A stretch of 64,000 nt of DNA from Locusta migratoria (Eukaryota > Arthropoda > Insecta > Orthoptera > Acrididae). The notes beneath the pieces were generated by a model that was not told where the DNA came from, did no database searches, and was given only the letters and a program-made list of their open reading frames with translations. Every line of letters begins with the position of its first letter. Position 1 is the stretch's first letter. The position numbers and the translations under genes were made by a program. Below are positions 36,088 through 46,805 of this stretch, in pieces. The stretch lies in the NCBI GenBank assembly GCA_026315105.1, contig CM048744.1, positions 367,743,159-367,807,158 on the forward strand, given 5' to 3'.

Positions 36088-36178
36088 TTATTTTTTACAA
36101 CCATTCCCGGTAACCCGGCATTTTCTGAAACTCTGCCAACCTTCAGTCCATATTGGACCAATTTTCGGGACTCTGCTG
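35270..36178. mobile_element. pogo/Tigger-like element
   Basis: Begins CAGTAGAGTCCTGAAAACT and ends with the reverse complement of CAGCAGAGTCCCGAAAATT, both between TA dinucleotides. CGGTAACCCGGCA occurs near each end, as in pogo-type termini. No transposase frame. A LINE tail (35740-36087) lies inside, so the element is a non-autonomous or gutted copy. Confidence 0.75.
35740..36087 (+). pseudogene. RTE-like LINE 3' fragment nested in the pogo-like element
   Basis: TNEEVLNKIGEKRNFWHTLT, KRRDRLVGHILRQ and the end TGCATCAAACCAGTCTCCGG match 28880-29165. It ends in (CAA)n at 36044-36087. Being 5'-truncated with a CAA tail, it fits target-primed reverse transcription. Confidence 0.88.
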
Positions 36179-36494
36179 TATCTACTTCATTATTAAAGTC
36201 ATAGATGCAAAGTTAACTACAAATAAAGTTTGTATCAGAAATTTAGCCTTCACCACAAAAAGTAAATATTAATTTTACAATATAATTTTTGTAATAATGA
36301 ATCACTTTTATTCTTTCTTTCATCACAAAACCTATCTAAGATATGTTTCATCACTGCAACAAAGACACACAAATCTGATTAATGAAATTCTCTATAGGTC
36401 ATGAATTACCTTCCCCTTCTGTTAGCATTCCTTTTGGCCCACTTTAGGTTACGGTAGCAATCTTTTTTTGACAGCTCGAAATTTAAATAAAAAT

Positions 36495-37300
36495 AACGGC
36501 TTAACCATTCACCTGACACGACAATTGAATAACCTAATTTGTAGAGGAGAAAATTCTCTACAATTTTGCTCTCTTATGGTTTTTTTTTTTTTCGTATCTC
36601 GCATCGTTTATGAGATATTTGCAAAAATAACAGCAATTTTGGTATGTATGTTTGTCTGTCCGTAACATGTTCCCCGTTTTTAAGACGAACCGTTCAACCG
36701 ATCAACACCAAATTTTACAGACATAATTGTAGGCCGACAGAGACCAGAACCTCCCTTTTTCAAATTTTTCAGACAAAAAACAAAAAAAAAAAAAAACGGT
36801 AGTAACGCCAAAAAAAGCCGTTTGTAATATAATTGTAATTGCAAACGATCCGTTCATCTGACACGAAAATTGAATAACCTAATTGGTAGAGGGGAAAATT
36901 CTCTAGAACTTCACTCTATTATGTTTTTTTTTCATATCTTGCATCGTTGCAGAGATATTTGCAAAAACAACGGCGATTTGTGAGACTGTAAGTGTTCCCA
37001 CTTTTTTAGGTTGAACTGTTCAACCAATCAGCACCAAATTTTACAGACATAATTGTTGGCTACCAGAGACCAGAACCTCGCTTTTTCAAATATTTCGGAC
37101 AAGAAATACATTAGTAATACCATAAAAGGCCGTTTGTAATGTAATTTTAATTGCATACAAACCATTCATCTGATGCTAAAAGTAAATAACCGAATTTGTA
37201 GAGGACAAGATTCTCTACAGCTTTGTTCCCTTATGTTTTTTTCATATCTCATATCGTTTGAGAGATATTTGCAAAAATAACAGAGTTTTGACACCCTTCA
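36495..37300. repeat. Tandem repeat, about 2.5 units of 310-345 bp
   Basis: Anchor text CATTCACCTGACACG near 36505, CGTTCATCTGACACG near 36850 and CATTCATCTGATGCT near 37162, each followed by TTGTAGAGGA/G, a TATGTTTTTTT block, a CGTTT.GAGATATTTGCAAAA block and (units 1, 2) CACCAAATTTTACAGACATA. Units are 75-85% alike by eye. Confidence 0.85.
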
Positions 37301-37562
37301 CTGAATTAACAAAACAAGCCGTTCGCAGATGTCACGTGACATTCCTCGCCAAAACTCTCTCTGGCATAAGCCATCTCGCTTTGCGTATTTGATGATTTTC
37401 TTATTCAACTTACAAGTTGTCATTTCAAAGCAATAACGTCTGAAGAATTAACACAAACTCGTCGTTCTTCGTACGATAAATGATCATTTAGTATCTACAA
37501 ATGCCATATTAACATCAGTTAACAACGGCCATGAATAGTATGAGATTAAAGAACTCAACTGC

Positions 37563-37640
37563 TAAGTGTTGGTCGTAGCGTAGTGGGCAACGCATTGGAC
37601 TGTGACGCTGAAGGTCAGTGGTTCAAAACCCATTACTACC
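37563..37640 (+). repeat. tRNA-like pol III promoter unit
   Basis: TAGCGTAGTGG fits the A box and GGTTCAAAACC the B box. The arms do not fold well, so it is a SINE head. It is followed by T-rich sequence and shares GCTGAAGGTC with the LTR modules. Confidence 0.5.
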
Positions 37641-37784
37641 TAATTTTTTCCCCCCCTAAAAGGCTTTCAGACACTCTTATTAATTAATTTTTTATTGTTT
37701 ACATTATTATTTTGGTCCAAAATGTTTGCAAAAACTTATAAAACTACAAATCTAAAGTGGACCGTAATACACGTCAGTGTGATT

Positions 37785-37917
37785 TTTTTTCTTCCCTTCT
37801 CTCCTACCTGATGAAGGAGCCCCGTTCTGAAAGCTTGTCCTGTTTTTTCACCCTTTTTTTTTCTTTGTGTGACTATGGACGATTCATCACAAAGGTAAGT
37901 ACTGGCCAGCCAATCTA
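37785..37917. repeat. One arm of the foldback family (see 55195, 59988)
   Basis: CACCTGATGAAGG-like text (CTACCTGATGAAGGAG), GAAAGCTTGTCCTG and CACAAAGGTAAGTACTGGCC match the right arms of the elements at 55195-55662 and 59988-60881. Confidence 0.75.
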
Positions 37918-38539
37918 AGAATAAAATCTTATATTTGTTATTTTAGAAATAAGTAGCAGGGCCAGAAAAATAAACGGCAGGTTAATTATAAACGGAATGA
38001 TCCTTTTCTTGTAACAAAAAAAAACAATATGGGCAACTACTCGATAACTGACACAAGAGTGTCCTATTAAACTGAAATTACCCGATATAACAAAGCTCTG
38101 ACAGAGTTCCAGTTTGAATCAGGAAATGTATCCTCAACATTTAATTTACTTAACATGCTCACTTCAATAATAAAAAAAAAAGTTTTCCACAGATTGAAAA
38201 TTCAGTAATAATGCCAGAAAATACATTTTGTAAAAAGCATTTTTCATGAACTGCCACATATAAAACTAAATGAAAATATAATACATTTCTTCCAGAGCTC
38301 TTGGAAGCAAGTTACATATTTCTACAGCACACAGTTTGTGTGTATTAGTGAGCTGAATAAAATGTGAGATGATGCACAAGGTATCAGTGTGGGACAAAAC
38401 AATTTTGCATCGTGCCTCCACTTGCTCCAGCGGAACTGTCAACCCTCAGGTGATTTTGAACAGACTATAAATGGATGAAAAATGCAGAAGACCCTTGAGG
38501 TTTAATAATAATATTCGGAAATCGGTGAGCAAGCAAAAT

Positions 38540-39740
38540 CAGTTGCACTCTTGGTTCAAAAAAGAACAAATACAACTGAAGTCAAGCAAAATTTAGCAGT
38601 ACAGATTCGCATTTCTGTAGAAAAGAATCAAAAATATTTATACACAAAGCATAAAAGAGCTACCACTATCGCACTTTAGCAAAAGAGCTTATAGAGAAGC
38701 TGACGAAATAGCAATACTATGTAAAATAAATTAGCTCAGTTTGAAACCTCTATCCAGTTACATGTTCAGTCTCAGGTGGCAATAAAAGGCAACAAGAGGA
38801 GAGATGAAGTTTTAATTTCACATTTAAGAAACATTCACACATATGTATCAAACAAGCATACCGCTGTCCATTCATTGCACCAACTGTTTTCCGCTGCCGA
38901 TGTCATGTACAGGTGTTGACGACTAGTGACAGCAGTATGATACAAGATGGATTAAACAAAATTACTAGTTAGTGTGATCAATGGCAACTATCTCTAAATG
39001 TATAACAATGTAAAGTGATTCAGAGCAGCAGGAAAAACAACTCAATATTTTTTTATTTAGTAATGAACTGTTTGACATAGTCTTATTGATTCAATATTTA
39101 TGTGTAACTTTACCAAGCAATATGAAAGGAACAAGCGTGTAAGGGCAGTTGTGGGGAAGACAAGACGGGTCAACTTTGATTTATGAGATGATGTGATTCA
39201 TCTGTAAAGGATGACACTGTATAGAACAATAAGAAAAAAGGAAGGATAGAAGCAAGATTAGGGTTTAACGTCCCATCAAGAATTAAAGTTAGGGAAAGAA
39301 ATCAGCCATGTCCTTTGAAAGGAACCATCCTGGTATTTACCTGGAGTGATGTAGACAAAACACGGAGAAGCAAATCTGGTGGCCAGTGTGTTACCACTCT
39401 GCCACCTCACTCGGCAGAACACTGGTATAGTGACACATTCCTGACTACCACTGAGGTGCTTGGGATACACACAAGATCAGTAAAAAGGAAAATGTAAAAG
39501 CAACTGTGATGTGGGCTATCATATTACTGGTAGGTTTGATCAACAAATTATTAATACAGAGATGATTCCGGAACTCTAATGGAAATCCCAGTAGTGACAA
39601 TGTTTCTTCTGAGAAAAACTTAAGGAAATACAGAGGGCCAACATCTGAAATGACTGAAGATTAATTCTACTCCTGCCAACTTACATTTTATGTAAGGACT
39701 ACACAAATAAGATCATGAATACTATACTATAATTATGTGA
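38540..39740 (+). pseudogene. LINE family A relic interrupted by a SINE
   Basis: TTCAAAAAAGAACA near 38569 and the following 150 bp match 21230-21400; 38940-39240 matches the RT region; 39490-39740 matches the 3' part (GCCAACTTACATTTTATGTA). A SINE at 39251-39417 separates the last two. Confidence 0.7.
39251..39417 (-). mobile_element. tRNA-related SINE
   Basis: Minus-strand start CCGAGTGAGGTGGCAGAGTG is the head; the body contains GGTTCCTTTCAAAGGACATG; the end is GGGACGTTAAACCCTAATCT. Recalled as a common orthopteran repeat. The B box is lost. Confidence 0.72.
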
Positions 39741-39964
39741 ACATGTCAGTTTAGTAAAAAGATAACATTATATGACATACAATTACCCCCCCCCCCCCTC
39801 CTTACACATTATCAGAGCCCTAATAGAGCGAGAAACTGTAAGGCTGTAAAATTGTAGTGAAATGCAGGATCCACAGCATAATGGTGCTTAGTACACAGAG
39901 TGGCAATTGAGCCCAAATATAAACATATGTTACACATTGTGAATACGTAGAAATGAAGATTCCT

Positions 39965-40310
39965 TATTGAACATGGTAACACAAGCATTTACTTCCATAA
40001 AATACTTAGGAGTATGTATACAGAATAATTTGATATGGAATGACTCTGGAAGGCAGATGCCAGACTTAAAGGCAACAAACAAATTCTCAGCAAGTGTAGA
40101 CAATCAACCAAAAAAGTCAGTTACGAAACACTTGTTCAACCAACATTTTAATCTTGCTCATCAGTGCGGGATTCATACCAGATAAAACAGAGAGAAGATA
40201 CAAAGAAGAGCATCACAAATCACTAAAGGTTCATTTAGAATGTGCTAAAGTGCCTGGTTAGCTCTAGTAAGAGAGGTGTTCTGCTTCTTCACACAGACCA
40301 CTGTTAAAAT
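39965..40310 (+). pseudogene. LINE family A fragment
   Basis: TSIKYLGVCIQNNLIWND and the following spaced text match SVKYLRVDVRGNLQWNDH of the 31678-32560 copy. Just before it is a 13-C run (39786-39798). Confidence 0.65.
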
Positions 40311-40319
40311 TCCAAGAGT

Positions 40320-41202
40320 ATACATTTCTCTAATAGTCAATCAAAATATTGCTTTTTCCTATGCATATTACACAAAAAAACTATCAATCATGGTGAAAAC
40401 TGTTACTAACAGCAGTACACTCCAGTAAAGCCGCAGACACTGTAAGTGCACTTTGAGCACAGAGTTTGGTATACCTACCCCTTGAAAACCAACAGTTACA
40501 GGAACGTTAATACGCCTAAGTAAAATGGAACAGACGAGTATAGACCAATCCATGAACAAAATAATTCACCAGCTAAACCTCTATTTGTGAATATTCTACA
40601 TTTCACCACCTGCCAAGATTGCTTCCCTTGGCACTCTGGATTCCCAATGTAGGTCTAATACATCAATTTGGCCTATTTGCTTAATTGGTCCTATTGGACC
40701 ATTGATTCCTGTTCTGTGTATGTGCTAATTTCTATATTTTGTAACTGTGCAGCTTTAGAGCCCAAATACACAGTTATGCTTAGAAATTAGGCCATGGATA
40801 GTTAAAAGCTGAGAAACACTGCACAAGTCTATAGTGTAGCCTGAAGCTCTTATTCGTCTTCAAAAAATGGTTACAGTGCAGTTTATTTGTGCGCAACTAG
40901 CACAAATGTAGACATTCGCAACAGTGTGATGAATGATGGGAGGTGAAAGCAGCCAATCAGGAGACGTGTTCAGGTGGCCAATAACATTACTTGTTTGATG
41001 GCTAGTAAATTCGGAGTCAGTTTTTTAATTTCTTCTGGCATTCGTGTGCAGCTTTGTTCGCAATGTAAATGATATTTCATTTATAATTCAAACTAATAGT
41101 GTTTTTTTGTTTTACTGGTTTCTATAATATTTATGGAAGGTGCAACTGTGACATAGTGATATACCTAACAACCAACTACTGACTTGTAGTACTTACGAGG
41201 AA
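40320..41202. other. No recognised gene
   Basis: Short frames only. A TTGGCCTATTTGCTTAATTG stretch has no clear relation to the other repeats. Confidence 0.4.
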
Positions 41203-41444
41203 AATTAAATTTACTCACCAGACAAGAATAGGCCTATATCAACAACCTGTTAACCATAGAGCAGGAATAGCAACAATTATTTATTTCATGATGAACATAA
41301 AAGGTGCATGTCATTTCAAAACCCAATGACAGAGCATGAGGGGAATACAGTAATCTTTTGTATACTCCATGAAATAAATAATGCTGTACTTGCTAAATGG
41401 TTGACAGGTTCTTGATGCACCATTGTCTGGTGAGTATATTAATT
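41203..41444. mobile_element. MITE with ~80-bp inverted arms
   Basis: The left arm AATTTACTCACCAGACAAG...AACCTGTTAACCATAGAGCA and the reverse of the right arm (TACTCACCAGACAATGG, AACCTGTCAACCATTTAGCA) match along about 80 bp. Single arms occur at 34230 and 49305. Confidence 0.8.
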
Positions 41445-41639
41445 ATCCTCCTAAGTACTAAGTATTTACAAACTATAAAGACTAAAGGTGTAATGAAACA
41501 CCTGACTGGTTGCCTTCACCTCCCATCATTCGATGGATCGTTGCCTACATCTACACGTCAAGCACCAGTCATTACAGAAACTGCCCTTTAACCCAGAAAA
41601 TTTGCATCACATTAATGAACATCAATGAAACAACATCGA

Positions 41640-42015
41640 AATCTTCAATTTCCCCTCTTTTGCTGTGCTGTATGGGATCCTTACCATTAAGGACAGATGA
41701 TGGGTAGCTCATTTTGCAGTATCACAAAATAAAGAATACAGCTTCATGAAAATGATACACGAATTGGGTGGCAATCTTTTAACGCAAAGCCATTTTTTGT
41801 TGTCAAGTGAAATCTCCAATGTTCTCCTCGGAACACAAAAATATTTTGAGAGTAAACTACATAAGGAGGAACATCACCATAATAAGAGCGATAAGAGGCA
41901 ACACAAAAAATTAATGTTTGCTTTTCCAATAGAATTGTAAAGAAATACTGTAAAGGAGTTTCAATGAACCTTCTACAAGGCATTTAAGTGTGAATTGCAG
42001 AGTAGTCACATATCT
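41640..42015 (+). pseudogene. LINE family B 3' end
   Basis: GGATCCTTACCATTAAG, GGAGGAACATCACCATAATA and the end CAAGGCATTTAAGTGTGAATT with GCAGAGTA match a LINE 3' end type recalled from insects; a second end occurs at 47765-47852. Confidence 0.65.
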
Positions 42016-42120
42016 ATGTAAAACTCTTAATTCATAAAATTACTATATGCCCTAGTAAATTAAAAACCCCTAAAGAATGTTTTGATGCACATGCATAACA
42101 TATGTATCATTTAACTAGAC

Positions 42121-42200
42121 CAGCGGTACTCAACCTGCGACCCAAGGGCCACTTGTGGCCCACCGAGCTTTTTGGGTGACCGAGCAAGCTAGTCGTCCAG
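42121..42200 (+). repeat. Possible hAT-type terminus
   Basis: CAGCGGTACTCAACCTGCGA resembles hAT ends of the CAGNGGTTCTCAAMC type. No matching opposite end or 8-bp duplication was found. Confidence 0.3.
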
Positions 42201-44262
42201 TATTCAGAATTTCGCAATAAAAATCTCTAATGAATGGCTGATAAAAAAGGGTGAGCTGCATACAGAAAAATCAATGAAGCCAGTGACCTGAATTTAAGCA
42301 TCACATTCTCCACAACACAAACCGTTTGTTGTGAAGCAGGCCCCACTTGTGTTTGCACACCCCATGGACAGCTCTCGCAATTGTGTCCTTTTCAGTGAGT
42401 TGAAGTATCCATTCTGAATCCTATCAAATTTCAAACTGTTAGTCTTGCGAGCGTTCAGCATGAGCAAAAAAGATTCAGATATAAGTGTGTCATTTTTCAT
42501 GCTTACTGGGAAGATTCGTATTTGTAAAGCGTGTTGAGAAAGCACTGTGCTTAATATGCAACTCATCCGTAAATATCAGAGCAAAAATAAACACTCTATA
42601 ACACACGAGGGGCAAACTAAAAATAAATTAATCGGTACTAGGCCTATGTGTAACTGTGCTAAAAGTTTCAAATTGCAGATTTTGGTTTTTTTTTAAGTCA
42701 GCATCAATAAAGAAATTTTCCCTCTAAAAAATCCTAGAATTTACGTAATTCACAGACATTGCATGTAAGAAGAAAAAATACTACTAACAATAATAATAAT
42801 AATAAAACTAGTAAAACCTTCACTCAGAGCTTTTATGACACCTATTTTGATGCGCCCACAGGATTGCCCATGAAAATCCTGATTTGAGTTGACAACAATA
42901 CTGGGCGATTCAGTTGTGACAAACTATTACCATCACATGGGAGATTTGATTTCGTTTCATAAAGACAGTACATGTAAGAATGTTATATTTGAAAACTTAA
43001 ACAGTGCATTACGAACGGTTGTTTTTCTGTAACATGTCTCTGACATTCAGATTTCATTGTGGGCGAACGGGAGACGAGCTCCGGATAGAGAAGAAGGCGA
43101 TTGCTTGCTGGCTTAAAGTTTGTAATCTATTAATACTCATTAACATAATATTTTATCTTTATCCCAAAGTCTTTAGTTCTTTTCAGGACTAAGTTCAAAG
43201 GGTGAAGTAATGAATATTATTTTTTTCTTAAAATGTAGCCCTTAAAAAAAAAAAAAAATCAGGTAGGGTAACATGTTTTACTTAATTTGCTCTATTTCAA
43301 TGGTACGACAGTATACGAATATAAATTGAGAGAATGAAGGCAAAATTTCATGTCTGCACAATAGAGTGCAGAGTTAACAATTAATGTTAACTTACATTAA
43401 AATGTCCATAAACTGAAGTTTTAATGTTTAACCAAGATAACTTTTTAGTAAGGGTTAATGATTAATGAAGTTAACATTGTCCAGCTCTGACAAGTACCAT
43501 AGTGGCAGATCATAATCATCACTTGCCCTGACAAAAAAAAAAAAAAAAAAAAAAATAGGTCGCAAAATGTCATATTCCACTGATTAATGGTCGTTACGAA
43601 CAGATATTTAACAAAAACGTAACTGCTTGGAAATGGCTGTCAAAAGGTTGCAGCAGAGCTTCAGATGGTCACTCAAACTTTTTAGGTTATTACATATCTT
43701 TCTTTGAAATTAACTATGATTTTTCTAACAAGTGCACAAATTCTAAAAAGCTAAGAAAATGTTAACAATGCGTTCAGCTATATTTCAAAAAGCAACATAG
43801 GCTACTCTTCTACTAACAATTATATATTAAAATAGATTTTGATGATAAAATAAATGGGTGTCGTTATTTTGCAGTGTCACGTTGTCCTGTGGTAATGTTG
43901 TGGCCCACTTGAAATCAAACTTTTGAGAAGTTGGCCCAAGGAGGGAAGATGATGAGTACGACTTAATTGGGAGGAAAGAGTGGGGTTCAGTACATTATTC
44001 TTTCCATCACTGCCATTAGAGACAACTGAGTGAATAATGTCCACAGCAAACAATAGGCTCATAATGTACTACATCACTAATGTTAAACAATAATATTTCT
44101 TATGTCAAGTGATTTCTTTTTCAAACATAAAGTAAAAATTATGTCCGACTTCTTTTCATGTAAAAAAACTCCTCTCTACAGTAGCCTTGGAATAAGGATT
44201 AGATAGTGTAATGGTTCTTTACTGAATACTCAGAGCAAGGTTTCCGTAAGCAGTTAGCTTAC
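42201..44262. other. Intron sequence, no gene
   Basis: Contains (AAT)n near 42790 and poly-A at 43530-43554. No coding or repeat structure was recognised. Confidence 0.45.
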
Positions 44263-45541
44263 CTGAAGCGTGGCAATCCCAAAGAGGGCGCATGGGCACT
44301 CACAGGTGGTGATGGAGGAGGAGGAGTACAGTTTGTGCGTTCCAGCCATGTTGGAGGCTGAGATACTCCTCTTGAAGCAAATGGCTGAGTAGGAGGTTGT
44401 AAAGGTGCCACATTTTCCTGGCTTGGAGTCCTGTAGAAGACTTGACTAGGTGTTAAACGATCTGGTGTCAAAGAACGAGAAAAACGTTCTACTTCCTCAG
44501 GTCTCAGACGACCACGCCCCTTTGTGTGAGGTAATGTGTGAGACCAATACTGCTGAGAAGAACAAGGAGGCACTGAAGCATGTTCCTGTTGTGGCTGTGG
44601 GGGAGCATACGAGGCAGCACCTGACCCATATGGTGTACCACCATTTTCAGCAGATCTCAGTTTCTGAAACCTTGGAGGTAGATTTCCACCTTCAAAATGA
44701 GGCCTGTCCTTACTGCCTCGTCGCCCTGAAGGTGGTTTCCTTTCACCCCAACGAGAAGCCGGAGGTTCTGAAGTCTGACGAAGTTCACGATTTGCTGCTC
44801 GCCAATCACACTGTGGAGCAGAACGTTGACCTACACGCCGTCCATTTTCAAATTTGCCATTCCTTCTAATACTGTCCCTGCGGCCATATACACTATCACG
44901 CTCCCAACTATCACATGTTGCATCACTAAACCGATCACGTTGTTGTAGTTCAATATCCCAGTTTTCTTCTTTTGTGCTATTGGAAACAATTCTGTCATTT
45001 AAATCAACAGGAGACTTGTTGGATAAATCTCTCTCTGCATAAGCTTGGGCTAATGGTTTTGGCACATAAATTGCTTGCTCTGGTTTCTTCAGTTTCCTCT
45101 TTGCTTCTCCACCCGAAGCTTTTGGATCCGAGGATGAGCAATGGTCCAGACTGTTTCTCCTAGATCTGTTACCTGATTGATTTTGAGATATATTAAGGTT
45201 GCCAATTCTTTCAGTAATTTTATTTAAGTCTCTTGGATTTCTAACAGAATTTATGTGGTCACTACGGTCACTGTTTGGCTTGAAAGATCTATCCAACTGT
45301 TCCTGTGAAGATGAAAAACTAAGTCTTCTAGAATCATATTTCATGTTGTCGTAAGTGTTTGAAAGGTGCAAATTTTCTGTGGAAGACTTTATCTTGTGGT
45401 TGTCATCAGCACCCAGTAAATCTTCTTCGCCCTGTCCAGTTTTTCGAAGTGGACCACTTCCTGGGCGGTAAATCTCTACTTGTGGTTTTCCCCTCCGTCC
45501 AGTTTTTGTGTCCTCTTTGTACCTCACATCATGTAGCTCAT
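44263..45541 (-). CDS. Smg6: SMG6/EST1A-like NMD factor, coding exon 2 (disordered N-terminal region)
   Basis: Residues 17-443 of the predicted protein. The exon is bounded by a TTTTGTTTTAG acceptor and a GTAAGC donor (phase 2). Residues 35-50 contain KPQVEIYRPGSGPLRK, which matches the exon-junction-complex binding motif (EBM) of SMG6, pattern [KR]P-x-x-x-I-Y-x-P-G-x-x-x-L-R. Residues 169-180 carry a second, looser copy, KPEQAIYVPKPL. In animals SMG6 has two such N-terminal motifs that contact the junction complex on mRNA; its C-terminal PIN domain then cuts mRNAs with premature stops. The rest of the exon is Ser/Arg/Gly/Pro-rich and probably disordered. The TPR and PIN domains are not in the window, so the family call rests on the motif. 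Alternatives are another EBM-bearing protein such as an R3HCC1-type protein. The neighbour across the promoter is a WD40 gene. Confidence 0.62.
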
Positions 45542-46756
45542 CTAAAACAAAAACATTTTAATATTAACATGAGCATAATGTACAAATTAACTGAATAAAA
45601 CAAAATCATGTAAAGTGGGTGAATTTAACCATACAGCCTATCCGACAAAATCTAGGGCCTAATGGTTTTACATACTAGGCTTATATAAAATTTATATCAC
45701 CAAGGATGCTGTGTATTATGTTGCAGAGACCTATGTACATAAAAACTCAATAATTTCAATTTATTTACTATACCAGTAGATAATTTAATATTCCTGAATA
45801 TAAGTTTCATTGTAATTTACTTCTTCACTTAGAAAACTAGATCATCAACCCATTCAATACATTATATACAATCACACACATATTCAAAAGTGATTGACAG
45901 CACAATATCTGTGATCAAGAACACAATCACTGTGTGTCATTTTACATACAAATTAAACTTAGTTTTCAGTATGGTATCTTACTAATTCCATATTAAACCT
46001 ATACATCCTACTGTTCTACACATATAGCAAAAGGTAATTTTAAAAAAAGAATAAGCATCGCTGTCGCACAATAAATCTTTATTCTTAGTTGAAATCATCT
46101 AGATTGCTATAACATTTGTAGTTGTTTGGAATGACAGATACAGAACTTGTTTATTCCTAAAAACAAAATGTTTGTTTCGTCTGCTTTCGCAACTTTTACA
46201 GCAGTTTTGTTGTATGGTACACTACATGTGAAAGCAGTAACAAATATTAAAAACAGGCTGATGGTATAACACTTGCTTTTCGATCCCCTATAGAATATAT
46301 ACATGTAAACGACGGTGTTCCATTTCTACAACGTCAAGTTGCACGTGTTCTGGCAAATGTCGAACCAAAATTGAGAAACTACACCGATCAATTGGTTTGG
46401 ATGCACAGCTTCGCAGATACGAATGAGAATTAACAACAACCACCGTACGACATAACCAAACATTATCAACTGCATGGACATTGTCGGGTACAACTCACTT
46501 ATCTTGGATATCTGTCAATGGAAACATTGAGAGAGAACCTTCAGCTATGTAAAAAAATGTTAAATGTTCAAGTCGTAGTTGAAACATCCCAAAAACTCAT
46601 TACTTTTCTTATGTTTTCATGCTTAAATCCGTCATACACAATAACGAATTGTAATGATCTGACCATCATAGGTACACAACCGCTTAAATTTTGAATAATC
46701 GTTTACTACTGTTATTATTATCTTAAGGAACAACGAAGTTCTACAAATTTACTTAC
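45542..46756. other. Intron 1 of the SMG6-like gene
   Basis: 1,215 bp, AT-rich, bounded by GTAAGT and TTTTGTTTTAG on the minus strand. No repeat recognised. Confidence 0.65.
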
Positions 46757-46805
46757 CTTGCGAAGCATTTTCCCATTTATTGCGTCCTTTGTCGATATTC
46801 GCCAT
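46757..46805 (-). CDS. Smg6: SMG6-like gene, coding exon 1 (start)
   Basis: First coding exon of the minus-strand gene. It begins at an ATG (A at -3, G at +4) and encodes MANIDKGRNKWENASQ plus one base of the next codon, then a consensus donor GTAAGT. Joined to the acceptor at 45541 it reads on without a stop into ...DELHDVRYKED. An out-of-frame ATG lies 17 nt upstream at 46822, also in good context, and opens an overlapping upstream ORF. The start was chosen because it is the only ATG here that gives the long frame in exon 2. A DRE palindrome lies about 50 bp upstream. The exon is short, so its support is the splice phase and the promoter context; no transcript was available. Confidence 0.75.

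Noticed and set aside
42121..43945. Complete hAT element
   Set aside because: Only one terminus resembles hAT; the text near 43895 (GTTGTGGCCCACTTG) does not form a matching inverted end.
44450..44869. 139-codon plus-strand ORF
   Set aside because: Antisense shadow of SMG6-like exon 2; low-complexity coding bias of the real strand explains it.
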